DNA of 64,000 nt from Filosporella fistucella (Eukaryota > Ascomycota > Leotiomycetes > Helotiales). The translations under genes and the position numbers were made by a program. Positions 37,714-47,345 of the stretch are shown here, one piece after another. The first letter of the stretch is position 1. Each line of letters starts with the position of its first letter. The stretch is taken from NCBI GenBank assembly GCA_030077755.1, contig JAQJZZ010000002.1, positions 1,426,001 to 1,490,000 on the forward strand, given 5' to 3'. The notes beneath the pieces are model-generated. The model had not been told where the DNA came from. It saw only the letters and a list, made by a program, of their open reading frames with translations, and searched no databases.

Positions 37714-38007
37714 CTATGGAAACTTGACACAAACCACGCGATTCCCTTGCATCTGGTATCCATACCTCCCTCTGTCCGTCCAAGGAAGGTTGTCTGGATT
37801 CGCTTTACAACCAAGATGAGAGGTCCATGTAGCCTGCTTTGTTTTGACAACCTGAGATCCGCATTGTGAAGGGGGCCAACCATGGCGTCTGGCTTCAGCA
37901 CATCGCTTGGGTTCGTCTTCAGCTTCCCATGTATTCCCGCAGTGTATGCATCTGTATTGAGTAGTTTCACACAATTTGATACTCTGTATTTTAGGTGGTA
38001 GATGCAT
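37714..38007 (-). CDS. Array copy A: small Cys-rich protein, unknown family
   Basis: 97 residues and no intron. This is the most 3' of four tandem paralogues. The shared pattern is clear: C-ETTQYR-C-IH-C-GNT-W, then KRC-AE-A, then SQC, then SHLGC. There is no signal peptide or membrane helix, so it is probably intracellular. Six Cys plus a His near the last Cys suggest a small metal-binding or disulfide domain (inference). In copies B-D the start codon sits directly before the first Cys (MC). Here that codon is TTG (Leu13), and the only in-frame ATG is 12 codons upstream, so the N-terminus is extended. Compared with the other copies it also has a longer C-terminus after the last motif Cys. 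Function unknown. Confidence 0.6.
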   Translation of the reverse strand: MHLPPKIQSIKLCETTQYRCIHCGNTWEAEDEPKRCAEARRHGWPPSQCGSQVVKTKQATWTSHLGCKANPDNLPWTDRGRYGYQMQGNRVVCVKFP

Positions 38008-38508
38008 GTGTGGTAGTAGTCTCTTGATAGATGGTAGTTGTTTTTGGAGGTGTTTGTAAATTGTTTTGTTGAGGGAAGGTGGAGGACGCTGTTGAGCTTA
38101 TATGAACTATTCCGTTGGAAATGATTCAGAGCAGACTTACTCTAATAGTGGTGCTATTGTCCTAGTCAATCACTTGATTATTTTAGGTAGTGATTGTAGA
38201 CCAATACTGACTCAAAATTACCTACATACCTGAACACGGAGACAGGTTACTGATTACATTTATAAAAAGAGCGTAGAATTCTTAAGAGTATCGGGTTATT
38301 TTCTAAGTATTATATAGATCAAAGGTAAGATCTTGTACTAGAACTAGCTAAAGAAATTCATTATCGTTTCAAGTTCAAATCATCACAAAGCAACGGATGT
38401 TCTCGTCAACACAGCCTATTTTCCATACCCTTATTTCATCCTCCAAAACACTTTCCCAAGAATTCTCCAAGACACAGAGGTTATGCCAACATATCCAAGA
38501 TTCCAGAA

Positions 38509-38766
38509 CTATCTATGTCCATTGGTATGTCCGTACGGGTTATGCCCATTAGTGTTACCATACGGATTATCCTCTGGAGGCACGTATGTGCAACCATGAC
38601 GCGCCTTTTTAGCTGTTCAATAGTATCGAACAGTCACAGGTCCTTTGTATTCATGTTCGCATGCAGCTGGCTCAAGGTGATATCTTTCTGCCCGGTAGCA
38701 TCGTTCTGGTCCATGTGTCCATCGTTTACCGCAGTCTTGGCAGTTGTAGTCCGTTATGATACACAT
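38509..38766 (-). pseudogene. Array copy B: small Cys-rich paralogue with in-frame TGA
   Basis: The ATG at 38766 opens MCIITDYNCQDCGKRW and continues ERCYRA and AAC, all matching the family pattern. The frame meets TGA at 38617-38619 after 49 codons. The same frame then continues for 36 more codons to a TAG at 38509-38511. That continuation carries the family's last conserved element (ARHGC) and a short NPYGNTNGH/NPYGHTNGH repeat. Because the final conserved Cys lies beyond the TGA, the ancestral gene evidently ran through it. It is therefore a nonsense allele, a pseudogene or a readthrough gene. No intron of plausible length removes the TGA. As it stands it would encode a 49-residue protein lacking the last Cys. 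Confidence 0.55.
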
Positions 38767-39365
38767 TTTGTGTCTCTGCGGTGGCGTGAGCTATGTGTAT
38801 GAATGAGATTATGTATTTTGTTTGACTAGTAGATTGGTTTGCGCCGTTTTGTGTATAGCTGAGCTGTCTTTGGGTCATGGAATGTGTCTCTATTTCTATT
38901 GCAGATGAGACATAGGAAGAAGTATGACGGCTTAAATAGACATTTGCAAGGCGCAGATTAAGGATGTGATTCGGAGGTTACATGCTGGAGTCTGAGTATC
39001 GAATAGTTTGGATGCTCCGTTCGTTCCGCAGTTATTCTTTTCGCTGGGAATCGAAAAGTTAGGTTGCGTGAATCTAGAAATAGGAGAATTTGATCTGTGA
39101 TTATAAATAATGGCAGTATTACATGAAATTAAACTGCAGAAACAGAAATCCTGAGTAGTGGAAGGGTATCTCATTGCGGCCTTCAACCTACCTCGGACCG
39201 TGTTGTATTTTGGGCATGCTTCTAAAATAACTTAAATATTGAAGATTGAGAATACGACAGAGAAAAGATTCATATTGCTATGATCCCATGTTGCAAGGCT
39301 TTGACCCTGTAAACGCACCACAGGATTTGCTGATACAATTAATATCAACCTCTCCAACCATTCTA

Positions 39366-39575
39366 CTATGAACCTCGACTATGTCTACCTCTTCCATCCA
39401 TCGCACAATCGGGATGGACGCTGTACCACCAATATCTTACTTCTACCTCTCGTATCCTTATAGGGCCAGGACATTGATCCCATTGTAGGTTCAGATTCTT
39501 AGCCTCCCTGCATCGGCTTATTTTGGTCCATGTCGCTCGGCAGTCTGCACAGCGGTATTCAGTTCGAGTGCACAT
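39366..39575 (-). CDS. Array copy C: small Cys-rich protein, unknown family
   Basis: 69 residues and intronless, from an ATG in the same context as copies B and D (AAAATGTGC). It is the cleanest member of the array: C-TRTEYR-C-AD-C-RAT-W, then SRC-RE-A, DQC, and VHPDC near the end. It has an uninterrupted frame from start to stop. It is basic and aromatic-rich (EVEVRYWWY) with no signal peptide or membrane segment. Together with the other three copies it defines the family. A small zinc-binding or redox protein is one possibility (inference). Function unknown. Confidence 0.65.
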   Translation of the reverse strand: MCTRTEYRCADCRATWTKISRCREAKNLNLQWDQCPGPIRIREVEVRYWWYSVHPDCAMDGRGRHSRGS

Positions 39576-40306
39576 TTTGTTCTTCTATGTTCCCTCTTAA
39601 GAGATCGATGAATGGAAGTTTAGCGTAATCAAATTTCTTTGCAATTTAGTTGTTTGGGATAACTTGCTTGTGTTTTTTTTTTGATCCATGGCAGAATGAA
39701 AACTGTTATAGAAGCTTACGGAGAGACTTGCTGTTTTCGACCAAATAAGTGATTCAATTATTATAGTGCCAATGATTCGAGATATTCACGACAACAATCC
39801 AAATCGTACTTCTCATGATTCCGCTTTCTTGAATGGCAGAGAGAGAGCTATCCAGACATTAAAAGTGAATCAATATTCTTGTTGCCTAGAGGAGAAAGTC
39901 TGAAAGGGCATATTATAGGGAGCTTTAACGGTCGATTCGATGGGTATACAAGCTTCCAGACGTGTAGATGCTAAATAATCCCAATCTGTCGTAATTACCC
40001 TCAGCCCTTTCAAAGTGAGTACAAATCTCATAGAGCTCAAGCAACGGAAGTCAAAAGCAAAAACTTTCTTTGTGAGAGATAATCCATTCAGCTATTCTTG
40101 TGAGATAATCTAATATCGTACGTTCTCAGGTATCCCTTTTTTCCCAGTTCCTGTTCCAAGCCAAAGATTCCCTGAGAGCCCGCACTCTCATGTTTTCCAG
40201 TTCCCTCCTTTCGTACTTCTAATCTCATGGCTGGGATTGTCTGATACCCAGTCACAGGCATCTCAATACGGATGGTAACTTCCGCCACTCGAAACTTTGC
40301 TTTGCT

Positions 40307-40495
40307 CTACTCTGCTTCTCGCAACTTCTCTTTTCCGCAGACGTGTCTTTTCGCGGACTTGGAACCTTCGGTCTTCTTTATGGCATCCCTATCTGGCGGA
40401 CAACTCTCACCCGACAAATTTGCGTCCGTACAGTTTTCATGTATTTCCATCGTCCAGTAGCAGTCTCTGCAGTCAAATTGGGTTATCCAACACAT
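40307..40495 (-). CDS. Array copy D: small Cys-rich protein, unknown family
   Basis: 62 residues and intronless: MCWITQFDCRDCYWTM, then ENC-TD-A, ESC and RHVC. The Trp of the C-x3-W element is shifted by two positions. It ends in TAG, but the same frame stays open for a further 66 codons from about 40288 to 40088. That tail has no family motif and may be chance. It is the first (most 5') copy of the array. Start-to-start spacing to copy C is 920 bp, and across the array it is 759, 809 and 920 bp, suggesting duplication of a unit with its own flanks. Confidence 0.6.
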   Translation of the reverse strand: MCWITQFDCRDCYWTMEIHENCTDANLSGESCPPDRDAIKKTEGSKSAKRHVCGKEKLREAE

Positions 40496-41941
40496 TCTGT
40501 GAGCTGAATTTTAAAACAGTGAGAATTTTCTTCGAGGTGGAGGTGTGAAGAATTCTCACCTAGCTTTTTTGCTGTGTTACTTTGTGGTGATGGGAAACTT
40601 TCTCGGCAACTGAAAGTTTCCTTTAGATAGACTGGGTAGAGCACTGGGATTGGGAGTGTGAATCACATGATAGATGATTGATTCCCTCGTTTGATTTCCT
40701 GCATGATTCTCGTACGTTGGATTTAACCGTTGGAATCACTTATCTTTGCAGATTGTATTGCTAAATACAACCTCTGAATGTTGAGATTGAGATATTAACA
40801 CAGCACTTGCTTGAAATAGGGAATTCGGGGTCCATGCAGACAATGACCGCCGAAGCTATAGGAAACATTTCGGTACATCGATACTTCTCAGAGCATTTGA
40901 ATTTTCGATGAAATCGTAGCTGCTCATAAAGATTTACCCCGCCATTACCCCACTACGGATGAAAGTATATCAACGTTATATTTGGTCAAATTTGTGAAAC
41001 ACGCAAGATAATAAGATCAGGGCCACTTGTGAACTTTCCCACCTAGACTTCTTCATAACGCAACTAAACTTTCAAGCAACGTCAAGAAAAACGAGGTTGA
41101 AGTGGGGTACATGCTGATTTTGGTTGCAGTGAGTCTAATCCGTAAATGGCTAGGTGATTCCTTACCTAAGCTATCCTAAATTCCCCGTTGCCTCGGCTCT
41201 TCTATCCTTCTCAATTCCCTCCTGATAGCCTCATCTTTTCTCATCACATTAACAAGCATGTAAACATCCGACCTTTGTATTTCCTACTCATCCACATTAT
41301 ATATTGCTTCATATTACTCCGGACTTCTAACGAAACACAATCCCACACCTTCGCACGCATCTTGCACCGCCGAAAGTCAATTACGATCGGTCAAGCTTGG
41401 CAACCGCATTCTGCTTGGAGCCGATGCAGTGGTAAGCCGCCAGGCCTTGGCAGGCGGGCGATAAGAGCCGGCCAATCCATCGTCAACGTGCGACCATCAA
41501 TCTGCATTTCTGGAAGAAGCTCTAAGCTCTCAAGCAGGTACACTCCGAACACACTTTCCCCGAAGATGGGGCCATGGTCTACAGGTTTTCCTCTTCAAGT
41601 TGCTCGGCGTATCCGACTCCCATGCAAGGCGTGGAGCTTCTACCCTGCTCTGTTGGCTATATCAGCAGCTATCTTTTCCATCCTTGCACGTGTGTGCCAT
41701 CTTATCTGAGCAATTGGTCAATTCTCACAATTGCTTCAATATAGCTGCATAGAGGGGCTGGCAAGTGCATGTATCCCAGGACCCAGCGGTAAGCTGTCAC
41801 CCCGCTCCTACGTAGTGGTTCATGGGTTTTGGAGCTCCCCAAGCTGTATAAAGTCGTGGGATCGACTTTTGAAATCTGCATCCTCGTTGCTCTTGTCCCT
41901 CGTTCTCTTGTTCTTGCAGCTTGCTCACTGTCTAACTCATC
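40496..41941. other. Divergent intergenic region
   Basis: The promoter side of the Cys-rich array (-) and of the glycerophosphodiesterase gene (+). A 173-codon plus frame (41188-41709) starts at TTG and has no recognisable feature. No fifth array copy was found. Confidence 0.5.
41847..41852 (+). promoter_or_regulatory. TATA box of the glycerophosphodiesterase gene
   Basis: TATAAA, 95 nt upstream of the start codon at 41942, followed by a pyrimidine-rich leader. Confidence 0.6.
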
Positions 41942-43231
41942 ATGCGTTCTTCTCTCTTGAATCTGGCAGTTGCCTCTCTAGTAGCAGATTTTGCTACTGC
42001 TTTGCCAACAAAGGGTCACGATGATCACGAGCATCATTTCCACAAGCCAGAATACCAAGTTTCCTACGATCCTCGACCATTCTACCTCATCAACAACATG
42101 ACGAACTCTCCCCTCAAGAGTAAGCTTCAATCATGCGAAAATGGGCCCTTCGAAATCACCGGATGGTCAATTGGTCATCGTGGAGGTGGAACACTACAAT
42201 TTCCTGAGGAGACAGTGGAAAGCACAATTGCCGGTGCAAGAATGGGTGCAGGTATTCTTGAGTGCGATGTTGCTTTCACAAAGGATAAGGGATTGGTCTG
42301 CAGACATTCACTCTGTGATTTGCACACGACGACCGATATTCTCTTGAAGCCAGAATTGGCAAAGAAATGCACCGTGCCTTTCAAGCCTGCCAATGGAACA
42401 TCTCCAGCCACAGCACTTTGCTGCACGAGCGACATTACAGTGGCTGAATTCAAGACCCTCTGTGGAAAGCAGGACGGCTCCAACTCCAGCGCTACAAATG
42501 TGGCAGACTATCAGCACGGTACACCAAGTTGGCGTACTGATCTGTACTCTACCTGTGGGACTGTTATGACACTGGACTCATACATTACCCTCGTGGATTC
42601 GATCCCGGGAAACCGAAATTTCACCCCCGAGCTCAAGACTCCTCCATCCCAAGTCCCCATGCCCTTCAACGGCTACACCCAGGAACAATACGCCAGAGAC
42701 ATGATCAACGCATTCATCAAGCGTGGCATTGCTGCCAATCGAGTTTGGGCTCAAAGTTTCCTCCCAGCAGATGTCTACCAGTGGATTAAAGAATTCCCAG
42801 CTTTCGGAAAGCAAGCTGTATATCTCGACGAAGACGGAGACACCCCAGAAACCTTCACTACAGCCGTCGCTCGTCTCGCTTCTCTCAAAGCAAAGGGGGT
42901 TAACATCATTTCACCTCCCTTCGGATACCTCCTCACCACTTCCGCAGACAACAAAACCATCATCCCTTCCTCATACGCTACCACCGCCAAAGCAGCAGGT
43001 CTTGACATCGTGGCATGGAGTTTCGAGCGTTCAGGTCCATTGGCTACGATTAAGAGCCGTGGAGAATATTATTACGATAGAGTATCAAGTGCGATCAAAT
43101 ACGATGGACAGGAGTTTGAGGTGTTGGATGTGTTAAACAAGCAGGTTGGGATCAAGGGTATCTTCAGTGATTGGAGTAGTACGACGAGTTATTATGCTAA
43201 CTGTTTTGGGTTGAAATATTGGACGAAGTAA
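41942..43231 (+). CDS. Secreted glycerophosphodiester phosphodiesterase
   Basis: A single exon of 429 residues. GDPD enzymes hydrolyse glycerophosphodiesters to glycerol-3-phosphate and an alcohol. The signal peptide (MRSSLLNLAVASLVADFATA) is followed by a His-rich segment (HDDHEHHFH). The catalytic start is GWSIGHRGGG (His79, Arg80) with FPEETVEST, and metal-ligand elements follow (ILECDVAFTKDKGLVCRHS, FTPELKTP). It continues through the TIM barrel to DIVAWSFERSG and GIFSDWS. A TATA box and leader support the start. The secreted form suggests phosphate or lipid-head-group scavenging outside the cell (inference). The absence of introns is unusual in this window. Confidence 0.92.
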   Translation: MRSSLLNLAVASLVADFATALPTKGHDDHEHHFHKPEYQVSYDPRPFYLINNMTNSPLKSKLQSCENGPFEITGWSIGHRGGGTLQFPEETVESTIAGARMGAGILECDVAFTKDKGLVCRHSLCDLHTTTDILLKPELAKKCTVPFKPANGTSPATALCCTSDITVAEFKTLCGKQDGSNSSATNVADYQHGTPSWRTDLYSTCGTVMTLDSYITLVDSIPGNRNFTPELKTPPSQVPMPFNGYTQEQYARDMINAFIKRGIAANRVWAQSFLPADVYQWIKEFPAFGKQAVYLDEDGDTPETFTTAVARLASLKAKGVNIISPPFGYLLTTSADNKTIIPSSYATTAKAAGLDIVAWSFERSGPLATIKSRGEYYYDRVSSAIKYDGQEFEVLDVLNKQVGIKGIFSDWSSTTSYYANCFGLKYWTK

Positions 43232-43711
43232 TGAGAATATGTGGTGGATAGAGATATTGGATAACATAGAAAAATGATAATATAATGAATATATCTGCTA
43301 TTTTTCGTCTTGATTGGGAGGTGTGCTTGAATTTGCGGTAAAATGCTGACCAGATTTTCAGACTTTTGATCCCAGATTTTGAACAGCCACTTCGACTACA
43401 GGGCGCGATTAGCTGGTTCCACAAAGTTGACTTCACAACCTAGACAATGCGAATACTCACTATTTAGAATTCAGCATACCTTTCAAGGAACTTCCAGGCC
43501 ACACGCAATAGCATGTAATTTCTATTTCTAGTGTATGCATCTTGACTCAAGAACGGTCTACTGCTTGATATACATTTTAATAATGATCTTGACCTGTATC
43601 CCTGGATTCCTTGAATCAGAGAACACCCTTGTCTGCAACTGCATCTAACCACTGTTTACTTCGAATGCCAAACTTGTTCTGTTTTTGCATAGAGACCACG
43701 AATAGAGTCCT
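43232..43711. other. Short convergent intergenic region
   Basis: The 3' flanks of the glycerophosphodiesterase and antiporter genes; nothing else seen. Confidence 0.5.
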
Positions 43712-45357
43712 TCATTCACCACCTTCTTCACTATCACTTTCTTCACTCGCACTCCCACCATCGCCTTCTCCATGGACCATGCTACCGAATCCCTCGGTCT
43801 CCTGAGCGAGGAGACTTGCTCTCTCGCCTTCTTTTCTTGTATACTGTCGTTAGTTAGTACAATAATTCCTAGAAATCACAGCCAAGTTTGGAAGATTGAT
43901 GAGGGCAAAACATCTGACCTGTCTCCCTGCAAAAAATGGAGGATGAATAACTTACATGTCCACCTACAGCAATAACAACTGTACTCAACCCATGCACAAA
44001 CACACTCCCCAACACCACAAAACAAACCACCGGCCACACCAAATGAATAGCCCTGTCCACGTCTCCTTTATGCTTAATACCAACCCTATGTTTCCCAAAC
44101 GGAAAAGTGGCTTTCTCCTCTAATTCCTCTCTAGCTTCCATAGCCAAGAACAGAGCCCCAACACCCATGGGTCCAAAATGTCCACAGAAAAGCGCTTCTC
44201 TATACGTCCTGAGATCAGGTATAAAGCGTTTCATGACTAATACGATAGGTATACGACGGAATAGAATAAGTAGGATAAGGAAAAGAATAAGTTGCCAGAT
44301 ACCGATATGGGGCGTAAGTTCATGCGGCAAGAATTTCCTCCATGGAATGATGGCGCCGAAGAAGATGAAAAGAGAGGAGTTGAGCATCATATCTATGATG
44401 GTCGGGAAGGGTAATTCCTTTGTTTTCTTACTGAACCAGCCGTCGTGCGCGAAGCCTACGCCTGCGCCGAATGCGACTAGGAAGTCGTCTGAGCCGAGGA
44501 CTGAGCCTATACCTACACAGAGGAGCGCTAGAAGGAGGTAGAAAACGACGAAAGAGGGTTGAGTAATATACCTCTTTTCGTCTGCGAAACGCAGTGTTCG
44601 ATTCGCGATTCGGCCTATGAGGAGACCGAGAGAGAGACCTACGACGCATTGCCAGAGAATGGTGATGAGGATAAATTCCTTGATGGCTGTGCCTGTAGAT
44701 GTATATTTCAAAGCACAAATCCCGATATAGAGGAAGGGATAAGAGACACCGTCATTACAAGCTGATTCAGCGCTTAGGAGATGCTTTAATCTTTTCGGGA
44801 CACGCGCGCTGAATCTACTTTTCGAGAGGACCGAAGCTGCAAGCACAGGGTCGGTGGGCGAAAGACAGGCGCCTATTATGAGGGCACATGGGATAGAGGG
44901 CTTGAAGATTAAATAGGCGAAGAGAGAAGTGAGGGCCCATGAGAAAGTCATTATTGGGCCGAGGAAGTAGAGGACTGATTTCCAGTGCCGATTGAAGTAG
45001 AGCTTTGGGAGCTCGATGCCGACGGCGAAACATTGGATTGCTACGATCACGCGCGTGATTTCTTGGAGAATCTCATCGTCCTCGCCTTTTACGCCCCACT
45101 GGCGCGGATTGAGGATATTGAAGACTGCTGGGCCGAGGAGGATGCCGTAGAGGACAGCGAGGGGAGGCTCTGGGTTGTGTTAGGAGGTGGTTTGTATGAA
45201 TTTAAACAGAAATAAGGTTTGGGTGGCGTTGAGAGCACATACCTGAGAGGTGTAGATGGTTTCTAATGAATAATGAAAACAGCGCATATATGATAAGGAA
45301 TATCGATACAGTCAAGTAGGCCACATGAGGAGAAGTAAGTGAGAGTTGATCCCACAT
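43712..45357 (-). CDS. Na+/H+ antiporter (fungal CPA1, NHA1/Sod2 type)
   Basis: Three exons (45357-45243, 45169-43956, 43843-43712) give 486 residues. These plasma-membrane antiporters export Na+ (or K+) in exchange for H+. About 12 hydrophobic segments are visible. Exon 1 supplies the first (VAYLTVSIFLIIYALFSLFI). Key motifs are SPTDPVLAASVLSK, LLSAESACNDG and SDDFLVAFGAGVGFAHDGW, which carry the conserved acidic transport residues. HFGPMGVGALF follows near the end. The short acidic tail is in exon 3 (GFGSMVHGEGDGGSASEE), reached by the acceptor CGACAG at 43844. The C-terminus is much shorter than in yeast Nha1, closer to the short Sod2 form. The joins read LHLSE|PPLAVLYG and VGGH|YTRKEGER. 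Confidence 0.9.
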
Positions 45358-45932
45358 CTTGGCATGTGTAACTAACGGGCCGTTTCCGTCTGAACTGCCT
45401 CAATTGGAATAGAGTTGATGCTATCCAAAAATCCTGGCTGGTAGCGTCCCCAGACTCCCCAGATTTCTTGGCAGATGTTGAAGCTGCAAGTAATCAACTA
45501 GGAGGGAATATCAATTCGGTTGCCGGACGATATAAAAAGGAATATGAGATAGATAAGATTGAGAGATTACATAGATGCACTGTACATAAATGCTCTACTG
45601 GTAGCTTGTCTTGGAGAATCAATGATGTCACACATACACGTGACTCCATCAAGGCATCGAAATGCTTGGGGGTGGATCTGAAGAAGACAATCGACATGTA
45701 ACAGGGAAGATTGAAAAATAAGCGCACAGAGAAGTTGGAAGGAAATAAATTGGATCGGAAAACCTTTCTCGATTCCAGCAGCTTGGTATAGAGTGGATTG
45801 CCGTGCAAATACCGGGACATTGTAAGTTCCAGCAAGTGGTATCTCATTTAGACAATCGTCGCTCTATCCTAACGCCTTAAATGCTCGGTAACTAGTTGAA
45901 GTTCCATATATCCTTGAACCATGGAAAGGTTG
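45358..45932. other. Intergenic, antiporter promoter and PEX2 3' flank
   Basis: 575 bases with only short frames; no RNA gene or repeat recognised. Confidence 0.5.
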
Positions 45933-47345
45933 TTAATCATCGTCTTCCATAATGCCGTCTTCTTCCTCATCAAACGCTTCCGAATCTCCCAATGCCGACT
46001 CCTCGGACGATGAGTCGCTACCTTTCTCTTCTTGATTCGGATCATCATCTACCTCTGGGTGTGGTTCTATCTCGGTCATCTCACGAGGTTTATCAGTAAA
46101 TCCAACAGTTTTCGTGCTTGTTGCTGGTTTAGTGACTTCTTCAATCACATCTCCGCTCCAAGGTTTGCACTCCTTAACTTCCTCTCCACAGCGGAGACAC
46201 ACCCAGCCTTCTCCATCTTCGGCTTCTAATCTGCCAGCAAGACAAACGAAACAATATATACAGCCACAAGGGATTGTCTCGTAAGGATTTGTGATATCCG
46301 TTTGAGCCGAGCCAATAACTCCCGAAGCTCCTGCTGCTGCAATGACTTCTGCCTCCGAGGTTGAGGTCGCATTTTGGTCCTGGTAGCAGATGGCACATGT
46401 TCGTTCGGGGAGAAATGAGAACTCTCCGGTCTTGATGTCGGCCTCCTCTTCTCCACCACTCCGGACAATCGATTTTGTTTTTCTCCACACTCGGGCAAGC
46501 CATCTCCTCCATCTGCTGATGCCAACAAGTGGCAGCACAAACAGTAAGAACTCTGTGAATGCATGCCAGACCAGTTGCCTATTCAGGTATTCGAAGGATA
46601 CTTCGCGGCTGACTTGACTTGTTGGGGGTGCCAGACGCAGTCTCAGTATCCTATCCAAGAGCGTCCGATATCTCCCGTTGACAAGAAAAACCAGGAACGA
46701 AGCAAAAGCCGCAGCAGAATGAACTGTCGATATCGCGTCGGAAAGCCGTGATAGTTTTCGTACTGTCGGACTTGGTTGGTCGTATCCATTATCGCTATCC
46801 ATCAACCAGTTTTCCCATCTGGTCCATCCATATCTACCTCCCACAGTAAATAAGCCATATAACGACTTCTGCCACCTCGATGGTGATATCAAAATGGGCT
46901 CGTCTTTTCTGGCGTCAGTGAACTTTAAATTCTGCAACGCTGCGCCATAGGTAGCATCATGATCCCAAACGGTGAGTTTGAACAATACCGCTCGTAGAGC
47001 GAGCATAATCTCCGCAGACCAGTCATCTTGTAAATGCGACCCAAAATATTTCAGTCCTTCCCCCACTTGTCCCTTTAACAATTCAAGCAATTCCTCGTCC
47101 AAAAGCTCCGCATCAACCTGACCGACTCTGAACGCAGGTCTTGTGCCTTCTCTCCCCTTTATGGCATCCCAAATATTCAATCCAGCCTGCCCAACTCGTC
47201 GGAAAGGGGGTGGTAATCGTTGTAATTGCTCAGTCGCTCTCGAGGCTTGTTGTGCTGCCACGATACGCGATTGTGCTTCAGCTTCTCGGACTGCTCGTCG
47301 CGCTGCTAGTCGTTGCTGAGCTTGAGCAAAGTCGTTGGAAGCCAT
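45933..47345 (-). CDS. PEX2: Peroxin-2, RING-type E3 subunit of the peroxisomal import machinery
   Basis: A single exon of 470 residues. Pex2, with Pex10 and Pex12, forms the ubiquitin-ligase channel that recycles the Pex5 receptor. The N-terminal Pex2/12 domain spans about residues 40-280 (HDATYGAALQNLKFTD, GGRYGWTRWENWL, FEYLNRQLVWHAFTEFLLF). The RING is at 317-386: CAIC, then PCGCIYCFVC and CLRC. The position that is His in the human RING (C-x-H-x2-C-x2-C) is Cys here (C-G-C-I-Y-C). The acidic C-terminal tail (SSSEESALGDSEAFDEEEDG) is longer than in yeast. The open frame continues upstream to a TTG at 47516, but the first ATG (MASNDFAQAQQRLAARR) fits as the start. Localisation to the peroxisomal membrane is from family knowledge. 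Confidence 0.92.
   Translation of the reverse strand: MASNDFAQAQQRLAARRAVREAEAQSRIVAAQQASRATEQLQRLPPPFRRVGQAGLNIWDAIKGREGTRPAFRVGQVDAELLDEELLELLKGQVGEGLKYFGSHLQDDWSAEIMLALRAVLFKLTVWDHDATYGAALQNLKFTDARKDEPILISPSRWQKSLYGLFTVGGRYGWTRWENWLMDSDNGYDQPSPTVRKLSRLSDAISTVHSAAAFASFLVFLVNGRYRTLLDRILRLRLAPPTSQVSREVSFEYLNRQLVWHAFTEFLLFVLPLVGISRWRRWLARVWRKTKSIVRSGGEEEADIKTGEFSFLPERTCAICYQDQNATSTSEAEVIAAAGASGVIGSAQTDITNPYETIPCGCIYCFVCLAGRLEAEDGEGWVCLRCGEEVKECKPWSGDVIEEVTKPATSTKTVGFTDKPREMTEIEPHPEVDDDPNQEEKGSDSSSEESALGDSEAFDEEEDGIMEDDD

Noticed and set aside
41188..41709. 173-codon plus-strand frame upstream of the glycerophosphodiesterase gene
   Set aside because: It starts at TTG, has no recognisable domain, and overlaps the likely promoter and leader.
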